Source: Synechococcus sp. PCC 7335
GTDB taxonomy: Bacteria; Cyanobacteriota; Cyanobacteriia; Phormidesmidales; Phormidesmidaceae
Length of the DNA stretch: 64,000 nt
Assembly (NCBI RefSeq): GCF_000155595.1
Contig: NZ_DS989904.1
Coordinates: 2,667,290-2,731,289, forward strand
Direction of reading: 5' to 3'
In this document: positions 56,466 through 64,000 of the stretch, piece by piece
Numbering within the stretch: the first letter of the stretch is position 1
Layout of the letters: each line of letters begins with the position of its first letter
Made by a program: the position numbers and the translations under genes
Notes under the pieces: generated by a model
Databases searched by the model: none
Told to the model about the DNA's origin: nothing
The model's input: only the letters and a program-made list of their open reading frames with translations

Positions 56466-57137
56466 CTAGGTTATTGACGGGGACTGTAGGCTGGCGCTTT
56501 CCGCTGTTTCTAGCGGTGGGCGGATAGATAGATAGAAAGCAATCCCCAGTAGGGGAATTAGTGTAGCGCTCCAGAAAAGCGCAGGGCTGGTGAGGTTTCG
56601 CTTGGCCATATCGTCTTTGAGTAGCGGCCAGACGATGGCACACAGCATACAAAAGTCTAGGCTCATGACATGGATGAACTGACTGGTTTGCCACTGCCTA
56701 GCAAAATCGCTCCAGTCGCCACTGGTAATACCGTAGACCAGTAAGATAATGCTAGCGAGTGCGATCGCCCGCCCGGTCCAAACGGAATCAACCAGCTTGA
56801 GCACAACCGTTTTTGGCCCGTCAAACGTCACATGAGATTCGCGCAAAGCCAGGTAGGGCAATATCGCGAAAGCACCGACCCCAAAGCTTACTAGAACGAA
56901 AGGCCAGGCTGGGATCTTTTGAGTCGTACCATCGATTAGCGCTAGACAAGCGTAGATCATTGGCCAAACGCCCATCAGATTAAATAGAGCAACGACAGAG
57001 GGATTAAGCCCTTCCCACTGGCCAGAAACAAGCCGAATGATCTGATCGAAAGTACCCGGCTGGAAAGGAGGTGCCAAGGTGAAAGCATAGAGGCTAAATC
57101 CTAACCACAGCAGCGTAAAAAGTAATTTTCTAGTCAT
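56466..57137 (-). CDS. Six-helix membrane protein of unknown function
   Basis: The 223-residue protein has six hydrophobic segments, starting with LLFTLLWLGFSLYAFTLAPP and ending with LFWSATLIPLLGIAFYLSI. The pattern TFDQIIRLVSGQWEGLNPSVVALFNLMGVWPMIY near 30-65 looks conserved. I recall similar proteins across cyanobacteria and chloroplasts but cannot name a family or role. The downstream DUF3598 gene is 35 bases away. Confidence 0.68.
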   Translation of the reverse strand: MTRKLLFTLLWLGFSLYAFTLAPPFQPGTFDQIIRLVSGQWEGLNPSVVALFNLMGVWPMIYACLALIDGTTQKIPAWPFVLVSFGVGAFAILPYLALRESHVTFDGPKTVVLKLVDSVWTGRAIALASIILLVYGITSGDWSDFARQWQTSQFIHVMSLDFCMLCAIVWPLLKDDMAKRNLTSPALFWSATLIPLLGIAFYLSIRPPLETAESASLQSPSIT

Positions 57138-57341
57138 GAGAGTATGGAAAGTTTACTATGTAGCGATGGATCTTCTAGGCATAGCCAAACTAGCTGTTTA
57201 AAGATTCAAGGGCATTCTTTAAGTTTTAAGTGGCTATGTAAACATGCATAAGCATAGAGATTAGCCACTACTTTAAAGATTATCTTAATAATTAGACTGA
57301 ATCTTCATCCGAGGCTTCGGTTTGCTGATTCTATATAGCTT

Positions 57342-58172
57342 ATGCAACTACATGATGTTCTACGTCTCTACGAAGAGGGTTTTCGAGACTTTATAGGTCT
57401 ATCTTTAGTAGGGATAGATTTTAGTTCTCGCATCCTGGTAGGCGTCGACTTTTCTAATTCAGATCTAAGCGGTGCTAACTTTAGCCGCACTTTTCTAACA
57501 AACGCCAACTTTACACGCGCCAATCTCAGCCAGACCAACTTACAATTTGCTAAGCTCAGCGACGCCTGTCTCTCGCACGCCACATTAACAAAAGCCAATT
57601 TGCAAGGCGCGTTTTGTGTTCGTTCAGATCTAACTGAGGTTAGCGCCAGCGGTGCTAACATGAGCCACATTAACCTACGCGATGCCAAGCTGACTGGGGC
57701 CAACCTAAGCGGGGTAGCTCTGACAGGTGCTAACTTACGTAACGCAGACCTTTCGACCGCGAATCTAGCTTGGACAGGAATGAAAGGCGTGCGGCTAATT
57801 GGGGGCGCGATCGCCCAAACCATCTTCACCGGCACCAACCTTACCCAGGCTTCCTTGAATGGTCTAAACTTCGATGGGATGTCTCTTAGCGGCGTAGACT
57901 TTAGTGAAGCTCGTCTACGAGGCGCTAGCTTCCAGCGGGCCGATTTAACCGCTACCAACTTCCGCGAAGCCAGCTTAGAAAACAGTAACTTTAGGTGGGC
58001 ACAGCTAGCAGGCGCAGACTTTACTCAGGCTCATTTGCATCATGCTAGGTTTGCCCAAGCCGATCTTCGCCGCGTCGACCTCGACCAGCACAATTGGAGA
58101 GAGGCCGATCTTTCAGGTGCCTATTTGCAAGAGCTTGGACTTGTGCGCATGCAAATGGCAAGTGCCTGCTAA
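57342..58172 (+). CDS. Pentapeptide-repeat protein
   Basis: The 276-residue protein is built almost entirely of A(D/N)LxX pentapeptides (for example LTNANFTRANLSQTNL, LTGANLSGVALTGANL) from about residue 25 to 270. These form a right-handed square beta helix. No other domain or signal peptide is present. Some members mimic DNA and protect gyrase; most, including the abundant cyanobacterial ones, have no known role. The high content of Ala/Asn/Leu codons explains a long shadow frame on the other strand. Confidence 0.85.
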   Translation: MQLHDVLRLYEEGFRDFIGLSLVGIDFSSRILVGVDFSNSDLSGANFSRTFLTNANFTRANLSQTNLQFAKLSDACLSHATLTKANLQGAFCVRSDLTEVSASGANMSHINLRDAKLTGANLSGVALTGANLRNADLSTANLAWTGMKGVRLIGGAIAQTIFTGTNLTQASLNGLNFDGMSLSGVDFSEARLRGASFQRADLTATNFREASLENSNFRWAQLAGADFTQAHLHHARFAQADLRRVDLDQHNWREADLSGAYLQELGLVRMQMASAC

Positions 58173-58192
58173 CTAGAACATCTGCTATCAAA

Positions 58193-58222
58193 CTTTTGCT
58201 ATTCAACCCTTTTGCTATTCAA
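58193..58222. repeat. Direct repeat of 14 bp, 16-bp period
   Basis: CTTTTGCTATTCAA occurs at 58193-58206 and 58209-58222, without mismatch, in the gap between the convergent pentapeptide and cupin genes. Confidence 0.75.
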
Positions 58223-58336
58223 ACTTTGATGGTTTGAACACGTCTAGGGTTTACCTTAGCCCTGCTTCGCAACTGTTAGTCTAAACAGTCCTCTACAGAC
58301 TCTTAGACCCTATACAGACCCCTAAGGTACCAATCT

Positions 58337-58933
58337 CTAGAACTTAGAAGCCTCGAGTGTCTGCTCGTCATATTTATATCGACGGCTGCGATCGGTGATG
58401 CCATATAAGTTGAATGAAACAGTAGGCTCTTCTCCTAGAGGAGCCACTTGATGAACCGCATTGCCTGTAAAGCCAATAATGTCACCTGGATAGAGAACTT
58501 GTTCGCCCACTTTTGAAATAGCTTTGGCGTTTGAGTCGTCTTGCTTCCAAAACGTGTTTTTCTCCTGTCCACCAACCATTGCCACGATTCCCCAAGTGGC
58601 ATGGTTGTGAATAGTAGATTTCGTACCCGGTGCCCATGTCACCATCTGCACTGTCAAAGGATATTCATGCTCTCGATAGAGAAAATTCACCGCCCAGCCA
58701 GTTTTTTCGCTTGGCTCTTTGTACTCCATCTGTAGCCAGTAAGAGCTAATTAGTAGCTTACGCACTAGTGGGATAATGGCTTGAACTCGCTTAGCATCGT
58801 CAGGTTCGCGCTCTAAAATATCTTCCATCTCTGTCAAGAAGCGATACATCCGATAGGTTCGTTTTGGATGTTCGGTCTCGATGTTGCCGAAATTGGTACA
58901 GGTGCCGTTGTCAGTGACTAGCCAGTTTTCCAT
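58337..58933 (-). CDS. Cupin protein, cysteine-dioxygenase-like
   Basis: The 198-residue protein starts MENWLVTDNGTCTNFGNIE. It carries the cupin metal motif WAPGTKSTIHNHATWGIVAMVGG (the HNH pair of ligands) and a second motif GDIIGFTGNAVHQVAPLG with a third His. Cysteine dioxygenase relatives oxidise thiols with an iron bound by three His. The actual substrate here is unknown. I choose ATG 58933, the expected N-terminus of the family; a GTG at 58984 gives 17 more residues. Neither start has a good ribosome-binding site. Confidence 0.78.
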   Translation of the reverse strand: MENWLVTDNGTCTNFGNIETEHPKRTYRMYRFLTEMEDILEREPDDAKRVQAIIPLVRKLLISSYWLQMEYKEPSEKTGWAVNFLYREHEYPLTVQMVTWAPGTKSTIHNHATWGIVAMVGGQEKNTFWKQDDSNAKAISKVGEQVLYPGDIIGFTGNAVHQVAPLGEEPTVSFNLYGITDRSRRYKYDEQTLEASKF

Positions 58934-59187
58934 ATAAGAACGAAACGGTATGAGAACAGAACGGTAGTCCTGAGATCTTGCCACGATCTAGAGAGGAACG
59001 ACAACTGAAAAGGGGCGATCGCAAACCTCATGCATTACGACATTTGCGATCACGCATAGCCACTTCCATGCCACCTAACAGTTGATCACACCCTCTAATA
59101 CAAAGGTAATGGCGTTTTAAGGAACGATCTCACTCGCCAAATTAGAGTCTCTAATAATACTTTCAAGTAATCTGCTCTGAGTATGCC

Positions 59188-60861
59188 ATGAAGATTCTTT
59201 CTTTGCTTCAACGTCGTTTTTTAAAACATCACAGTATTGTCGGCTTTGGTATTGCTGCGGCCCTAGGTCTGCTTAATGCTACGCTAATTGCTCTTCCAGC
59301 TCAAAGCGCCGAGAGAATTCAATTTTTTGTTGGTCCGTTTGAGCCCACTGTTTATGTAGACGATCTAGAAACCTTTGCTAAAACAGGAAATATTGAGCCT
59401 AGGCTAGCTTCTTTCATCAATCGCCTTGACGCAGATCAAAAAGCCAGCCTACGGGCTTTTCTCAATGCTAGATACGATATCAGTCCGATTCCGGTTTCGC
59501 AGTTTACCTACTCTTTCCTTGGTGAACAGCTATTGCAAAGAGCAGGACAGGTCATTCAAACAGATAGCTATCTAAACGGGATGAAAGCAATTCGCGCATC
59601 GCTGATTCTCGCTGCGGCTGATGAAGCTGGTTTCACCACCATCAACGTCATGAGACAGTTTCCAACCGATACCATTCAGCTCGATTTTCGTCTGGCTAGA
59701 AAGATAGCCAGAGAAGGCCAGCAAATCTTCGTTGAGCGAGACGAAGTTGTCAGTAAAATCAACCAGGTAGCTCAAGCGAAAGCCTCTACTCAACCAAAGC
59801 CGCTATCCGCTAACGATCCTCAGCGCAAAGGCCCTTATGCTTGGCAAGTTGAGACTATCACCTTCCAAAACTCCGGTCGCTTAGAGTCATCTCAGGCTGA
59901 TGTCTATGCGCCTATATCTACTACCGCCGAACCCGACAGCATTCCAGTCATTGTCATTTCACATGGCGTTGCTTCAGATAGAAGAACATTCAGCTACCTG
60001 GCAGAGCATTTAGCATCTCATGGCTATGGGGTAGTAGCACTTGAGCACACAGAGACTAGTGCTGAAAAGCTGGTTCGCTTTTTTTGGGGTCAAGACAAAG
60101 CACCCGATCCCATTGATTTGCTGCTGAGACCGCAGGATATTACAGCAGCGTTAGATACCCTAACAGACTGGCAGAATAGTTCTAGGCCGCCTAATGTCCA
60201 TCAAGATGTCAATCAGGCGGTAAGAAACTTTAATCTCAAATCTGTAGGACTTTTAGGTCAATCTTTGGGTGGCTATACAGTACTAGCTGCTGCAGGAGCA
60301 GCGATTGACTGGCCTTTTCTATCCGCAGATTGCGAAATGCTCCCAGAGCGTCCCTCTTTAAACCTTTCCATGTTTGTACAGTGCAGTCTATTGCAAATTC
60401 CTCGCAATACGCCTCTAGAGGTAGCAGATCCTAGAGTTGCCGCTGTGATTGCACTCAATCCATTAGCTAGTTCTATCTTTGGGCGCTCGGGTATCCAGCA
60501 GGTGGAAGTACCCGTGATGCTAGTAGCAGGCACCGACGACTATGTTGCACCCGCTCTGCTAGAACAAATTGAGCCGTTTAGCTGGCTAGAAACTACGTAC
60601 AAGCACTTGGTGATCATGGAAAGAGGAACTCACTTCTCTTTCCTAGATAGAGAAAACGGTAGCGTTGTCCCCTTCTCAGATACGTTCACGGGCCCAAATC
60701 CTCAGCGGGCAAGACCTCAAGTTCAAGCACTCAGCCTAGCTTTTTTCAATCAACATCTGAAGAAGATATCAGAAGCGGATATGTACTTAACTCAGCGCTA
60801 CCTAAACACATTTCCAACCGAGCCTTTTAAATTTACTTTGGTAGATGAGCTACCTGAATGA
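59188..60861 (+). CDS. Exported alpha/beta hydrolase with DUF1400 domain
   Basis: The 557-residue protein has a signal peptide (about 1-42, ending LPAQSA). A DUF1400 domain follows (about 43-165: IQFFVGPFEPTVYVDDLETFAKTG), which is found mainly in cyanobacteria. The C-terminal alpha/beta-hydrolase domain has IPVIVISHGVASDRRTFSY, the nucleophile elbow GLLGQSLGGYTVLAAAG, GTDDYVAP and a late histidine in MERGTHFSF. The Ser-Asp-His triad appears complete, so a lipase- or esterase-type activity in the periplasm is likely. The substrate is not known. Confidence 0.87.
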   Translation: MKILSLLQRRFLKHHSIVGFGIAAALGLLNATLIALPAQSAERIQFFVGPFEPTVYVDDLETFAKTGNIEPRLASFINRLDADQKASLRAFLNARYDISPIPVSQFTYSFLGEQLLQRAGQVIQTDSYLNGMKAIRASLILAAADEAGFTTINVMRQFPTDTIQLDFRLARKIAREGQQIFVERDEVVSKINQVAQAKASTQPKPLSANDPQRKGPYAWQVETITFQNSGRLESSQADVYAPISTTAEPDSIPVIVISHGVASDRRTFSYLAEHLASHGYGVVALEHTETSAEKLVRFFWGQDKAPDPIDLLLRPQDITAALDTLTDWQNSSRPPNVHQDVNQAVRNFNLKSVGLLGQSLGGYTVLAAAGAAIDWPFLSADCEMLPERPSLNLSMFVQCSLLQIPRNTPLEVADPRVAAVIALNPLASSIFGRSGIQQVEVPVMLVAGTDDYVAPALLEQIEPFSWLETTYKHLVIMERGTHFSFLDRENGSVVPFSDTFTGPNPQRARPQVQALSLAFFNQHLKKISEADMYLTQRYLNTFPTEPFKFTLVDELPE

Positions 60862-60936
60862 CAGACTCAGCCGCTAACACCCAGTCACTAATAGTGGCCG
60901 GAGCTGTTGCCTATAACTGCCTATAAAATAGCTACG

Positions 60937-60999
60937 CTTTTGCCACTGACAGGTCAGCTTTTGCCACTGACAGGCCAGCTTTTGCCACTGACAGGCTAG
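60937..60999. repeat. Three tandem 21-bp repeats
   Basis: Three copies of CTTTTGCCACTGACAGGtcAG follow each other (60937-60957, 60958-60978, 60979-60999), differing only at two bases near the end of the unit. They lie between the convergent DUF1400 hydrolase and flavin-binding genes, outside any gene. Confidence 0.9.
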
Positions 61000-61100
61000 T
61001 TGGAAACAAGCACAAAACCAGTGTGGAAAACATAGAAAACTCGTTGGCCAGTACAGACGATTCTAATGTCTTATTGGTCTCGCAATACTACTGATATGCT

Positions 61101-62105
61101 CTATTTCCAGCATCCGGTCATATGAAGAGAAGGAGAGTATTCTCCAAATTCGAATTGCAGCGGCAAACTACACCCTACCCTTCGCCACGATTCTATCTCG
61201 CAACGGATTAGTCGCTCTGCACCAAAAAAAGACTCGACTTCTTCACCTTCCCAAATTACCTCAGCGCTCCCGGTTAAATAGAGCAGATCTCTTGTCTGAA
61301 AGTCTATGAATAACAATCCTGTCTTAGGATTCATTAGAATGTTGCCAATCGTATTAAAAATCAGATTACCTGCAAAATCGGGAAATGTGAGAGTTTTATG
61401 GTTGTCGACGCGAATAAAACCAGGCTTGCCGCCTCTGTGCGAAACATCTGCGCCGAATACAGGGTTGGTTTCCTGAGAATGCATTTTGCTTTCATCGGAA
61501 GGAGTGCTATAAGCCGTAGCAATGAAGAACGTATCCGACTGAGTGATCAGAGTCTCAGCCTTTTTATCTAGGCGATCGCCCTGCTCAATTTGCCTCCGTT
61601 GCTGAGGAGTCGAGATGTCGGAGAGTATTTCTATCTCGCGTGTCTGAATATACTGAGGACAGTTACCAAAGGACTGCGCGACCTCTACGCTCATTCCATC
61701 GTCATCTGCGGCAATGATTCTTCCTGTCACACGATTACGGCGACGGGTTTTTGGCAAGATTCCTAATATGCCAATATCAATTCCTGCATGCCATTGAGAA
61801 ACTATCGGCGAGCCAAAAATCGGTTGCGCTGCTATCTTCAGATGATAAGCGTCAGGTGATGTAATAAACCCTGGCCTCCCAGCCAATAGCGAGACCCAAG
61901 GGTGACCTTGTGTATCTACAGTACCTACTATGAGACAAGGTAGAAGACGATAAAATTCCCGGTGTTGTTCTACTAGGTAGTCACGAACCATACGCCGTCC
62001 CACCTTCTCAATCTTGCTACGTACACCTACGCGAGCCTGCACCTCTTGTTCACCTGCATGAAAAGGAGAGCTCTTACGCGTCCAACCTGAATTCATTTTT
62101 GGCAT
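61101..62105 (-). CDS. Pyridoxamine-phosphate-oxidase-like flavin-binding protein
   Basis: The 334-residue protein has a split-barrel FMN-binding domain. An N-terminal half (about 48-130) contains YRLLPCLIVGTVDTQGHPWVSLLAGRPGF. A second half (about 195-300) contains FIRVDNHKTLTFPDFAGNLIFNTIGNILMNPKTGLLFIDFQ. This two-part form is known as PNPOx-like FAD/FMN-binding protein, often annotated as an oxidoreductase. Its start is one base after the stop of the VOC gene, so the two are translationally coupled. Substrate and reaction are unknown. Confidence 0.83.
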   Translation of the reverse strand: MPKMNSGWTRKSSPFHAGEQEVQARVGVRSKIEKVGRRMVRDYLVEQHREFYRLLPCLIVGTVDTQGHPWVSLLAGRPGFITSPDAYHLKIAAQPIFGSPIVSQWHAGIDIGILGILPKTRRRNRVTGRIIAADDDGMSVEVAQSFGNCPQYIQTREIEILSDISTPQQRRQIEQGDRLDKKAETLITQSDTFFIATAYSTPSDESKMHSQETNPVFGADVSHRGGKPGFIRVDNHKTLTFPDFAGNLIFNTIGNILMNPKTGLLFIDFQTRDLLYLTGSAEVIWEGEEVESFFGAERLIRCEIESWRRVGCSLPLQFEFGEYSPSLHMTGCWK

Positions 62106-62106
62106 C

Positions 62107-62508
62107 CTATGTAGAAGGGCAAAAGAGTTCCATGCGAATACCGCCTGGAATGTAGAACATCATATGGTGACTAGGTCCACCACTATCGGGTTCAGGCGCA
62201 AACTCAATGACTACCCCAGCCCTGCTCTTCAAGGTGTGGTGCATTGACCAGAGCGTCTCAAGGCTCTCTACTCTTAGGGAAAAATGATGCAATCCAATAT
62301 TATTCTTACGATCAAAGGGAACAACATTACTCGGATCGCTTGCTTGCCACAGCGTCAGCACGATTGTACCGTCAGACACAAAAACAGCGGGATAATCAGG
62401 CTTCTCATGAATCTGTTTGAACTGCAACACATCGACAAAGAAATCTCGCGTTGCTGCAATGTCTGGAACAGTAAAGCCAATATGGTGGGCACCCTGAGTG
62501 ATTGACAT
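62107..62508 (-). CDS. VOC-family (glyoxalase/dioxygenase superfamily) protein
   Basis: The 133-residue protein has the VOC pattern AHHIGFTVPDIAATRDFFVDVLQF and later GLHHFSLRVESLETLW and MMFYIPGGIRMELF. The metal ligands expected are present as His8/His9, a His around 75 and the Glu in RMELF. The family covers glyoxalase I, dioxygenases and resistance proteins. It stands first in a two-gene operon with the flavin-binding protein, one base apart. Confidence 0.85.
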   Translation of the reverse strand: MSITQGAHHIGFTVPDIAATRDFFVDVLQFKQIHEKPDYPAVFVSDGTIVLTLWQASDPSNVVPFDRKNNIGLHHFSLRVESLETLWSMHHTLKSRAGVVIEFAPEPDSGGPSHHMMFYIPGGIRMELFCPST

Positions 62509-63181
62509 ATTTATATTGCCTGATAGCCAGATGGGAAAAACTCTTCTACAAACTAAGATTCGATAACCATAGATTGAGTTAGGCGGTCGAGTACCTATTG
62601 CCTAAGGTCTATCTAGTCCCTGTGTACACTATCAACTATACACAGCTGTCTTTCCCAGATCTGAAAGCAAGGTGAGAATTATAGCTTTCCGCACTCTACC
62701 TACACTACACCATACTTACTAAACCCCAGGCGCTATAGCCTCTGCCATAACAACGCAGAGCGCATAGCAGCTGCGCGTAGGCGCAGCCCTCTCAGTGAGT
62801 ATGCATCTGCTAAATTGAGCTGCATTGTTTTATCACCCATATCCTCATCTACGTGTTTTTCAAGAATTGACATCTCCATTCTCTGTTGAAGAGGATTTCT
62901 TGCCTGAAAGAAGATATCTTTTGGGTAGTGCATTCTCCTAAAGGATAGAGAAAAAGAACTTTGAGCTAGCCTGCTCTAATGTGAGAAGTGTATAGCAACT
63001 CTGTATTACTCTCTACCCTTTACAAAATAGGACTACCACCTCTTGTTGTCTACAGTCGGAAACTCAATCAAGTTTGGTTAGAACCTTACTTTTGACCGCT
63101 GTAAAATATTCAGCGACGCTTGATTTCAAGCACTTTGAGAAAGTCGAGGAGAAAAGCTTACTAATAAAACTTGCATCGCAA
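62509..63181. other. Gene-poor region with small hairpins
   Basis: No gene with support is seen in these 673 bases. An open frame of 66 codons (62733-62933, minus) has its only AGGAG one base from the ATG and reads through hairpins, so it is doubtful. Two GC-rich hairpins stand side by side: CTCTGC/GCAGAG (62740-62760) and GCTGCGC/GCGCAGC with a 4-base loop (62770-62787). They recall dispersed cyanobacterial palindromic repeats. Confidence 0.5.
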
Positions 63182-63218
63182 AAAGCAAGCGATCACAATA
63201 TTTGCGATCACTTGCTTT
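63182..63218 (-). terminator. Hairpin terminator after the broken oxidoreductase gene
   Basis: A 15-base stem with two G-U or mismatch positions (63182-63196 with 63204-63218) encloses a 7-base loop, and on the minus strand is followed by a T-run (TTTTTGC). It lies 66 bases after the stop of the minus-strand gene at 63284. The arms contain GATC-type bases of a half-HIP1 site. Confidence 0.6.
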
Positions 63219-63283
63219 CTTCGTTATCTAAAAACTACAGCTAGAGAGCGATAGGCTTAAACAGATGCCTCATTGAGGATTGT

Positions 63284-64000
63284 TTACCTAACAGCCGAAG
63301 CTGCATAGGCTTCGACCGTTTTTTCAGGTAGTTTAGCTTCCTGCCACTGCTCTTTTGTAAACTCTTCGTGATAAGAACGTTCTACATTAACGTTCCACAA
63401 GTCATGGTCTTCGCCTAGAATGTTTTTAGCTGCTAGCAGGCCCGTTAGCATAGAGTGATCCTGATTGTTGTATCTATGCATTCCGTTACGACCTATGGTT
63501 TGCAAGTTTAGGACTTACGCAATTGAAAGATGTACTCCCGAAAACTTGGCATGACAAAATTGCCCTAACAAACTGTTAGCGCAAAACTCCTGCCCCAGAA
63601 GAAAGCTTGTATCGAAAGCTTTTTAGCGTTACTAGCTTTGTCAACCCCTCGATTCCTAGCTGGGATGTGATTCACTTCTTGATCCACATCCCAGTGGAAA
63701 CCAAGCGTTATTCCACGCTGCGGGTGAGCAGCGGCCTGGAAAGGTTATCCAATAACGTTTCTGGCTTACTCTAAAACTATCAGCTTTTTGAGATATGCGT
63801 AAGTCCTAAAGTTTTCAAACTGGTCTAAGTACTTCTGAATGACATCCAAATGCTGACGATACTCTCCATCGTAGACAGGATACGCTTTCTTTTGACGAAT
63901 CACGGTGCCATCTTGTACAAACTTGAGGTCAGGCACTAGACCCAATCCAACAATCTCTTCACCTGCCTGCTTGATCAAGGCCTCATCGGACATCTCCCAT
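63284..64000 (-). pseudogene. FAD/NAD(P)-dependent oxidoreductase gene, disrupted and cut by the window edge
   Basis: The right part (63814 to the window edge) encodes LVPDLKFVQDGTVIRQKKAYPVYDGEYRQ and the left part (63503-63284) IGRNGMHRYNNQDHSMLTGLLAAKNI. This is the C-terminal pattern of FAD-dependent amine-oxidase/UDP-galactopyranose-mutase-like proteins. A 300-bp element splits them. Removing it with one AAGTT copy joins DQFENLQTIGRNG in frame, so the insertion is the only visible damage. With it, reading stops inside the element (at 63766). The last 73 codons could not be part of a normal product. Confidence 0.82.
63509..63808. mobile_element. 300-bp inverted-repeat element (MITE or IS remnant) with AAGTT target duplication
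   Basis: The ends are TAGGACTTACGCA (63509-63521) and TGCGTAAGTCCTA (63796-63808), perfect 13-bp inverted repeats. AAGTT flanks both sides (63504-63508, 63809-63813). There is no intact transposase inside; short frames (for example one with SWDVIHFLIHIPVETK) may be decayed coding sequence. The size and structure suit a non-autonomous element moved by a transposase elsewhere in the genome. Confidence 0.85.

Noticed and set aside
57368-57958. A 196-codon minus-strand frame inside the pentapeptide-repeat gene
   Set aside because: The pentapeptide repeat produces a long open frame in the complementary strand by composition. The product is a periodic, basic, implausible sequence.
62733-62933. A 66-codon minus-strand frame
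   Set aside because: The only AGGAG is one base from the ATG, too close to be used, and the frame reads through two hairpins of repeat-like sequence. I keep it as doubtful and do not list it as a gene.
1-64000. tRNA genes, rRNA genes and CRISPR arrays
   Set aside because: I looked for T-loop-like GTTCGA sequences with acceptor stems in the gaps and for regularly spaced direct repeats, and found none. The tandem repeats seen are contiguous and without spacers.

Overview
The window is chromosomal DNA of a cyanobacterium. The palindrome GCGATCGC (HIP1) recurs throughout, inside and between genes. Many genes belong to cyanobacterial families: Gun4, an orthocaspase-like protein, DUF3598, a DUF1400 alpha/beta hydrolase, a YvcK-type protein, an Rre1/Ycf29-like regulator, a GT2-GtrA fusion, a pentapeptide-repeat protein and CofH. 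A filamentous or Leptolyngbya-like relative is plausible, but no rRNA or marker gene fixes the genus. I found no tRNA, rRNA, CRISPR array, prophage or replication origin.

Layout. 1-2.6 kb: the edge of a DUF6930-like gene, SufA, a TPR protein and two small proteins. 2.8-9.5 kb: a YvcK-type protein, an MCE/Mla-type lipid ABC system (ATPase plus MCE protein), a membrane protein and a drug-type ABC exporter pair. 9.7-14.8 kb: a UbiB-type kinase, a HAD phosphatase overlapping gun4 tail to tail, and a NarL-type regulator. 14.9-20.9 kb: a caspase homologue with a Tyr/Ser site instead of His/Cys, small membrane proteins, a methyltransferase and a TPR protein. 21-28 kb: a GT2-GtrA fusion and a separate GtrA, an XRE regulator divergent from a two-gene membrane module, a DUF262/DUF1524 GmrSD-type protein and an OmpR-type regulator. 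28.2-34.5 kb: leuS, a GGCT-like protein, a Uma2 gene broken by an IS982 element and a frameshift, and cofH. 34.6-40.3 kb: an ABC-2 exporter operon with a GMC oxidoreductase, split by an IS630 element. 40.7-46.5 kb: a TPR protein, the Pnkp-Hen1 RNA-repair operon and a small RiPP-like precursor gene. 46.7-53.8 kb: a DUF2059 protein, mnmA, sat, a Tat-exported caspase homologue that has lost its cysteine, a lipoprotein and an EamA permease. 54-62.5 kb: a membrane GTPase, DUF3598, a pentapeptide protein, a cupin, a DUF1400 hydrolase and a flavin-binding/VOC pair. 62.5-64 kb: sparse DNA and an FAD-oxidoreductase gene broken by a 300-bp inverted-repeat element.

Most promising observations. First, the 63-residue peptide encoded at 46227-46418 has a double-glycine leader and two near-identical 18-residue core repeats. 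It ends at a strong terminator, and no maturation gene is visible, so it looks like an orphan RiPP precursor next to the RNA-repair operon. Second, the mnmA-sat gap can form a 14-bp stem whose loop pairs over 10 bp with downstream sequence, as a switch or pseudoknot would. Third, both caspase-family proteins lack the catalytic dyad, each in a different way. Fourth, three mobile insertions can be resolved to base level with their target duplications.
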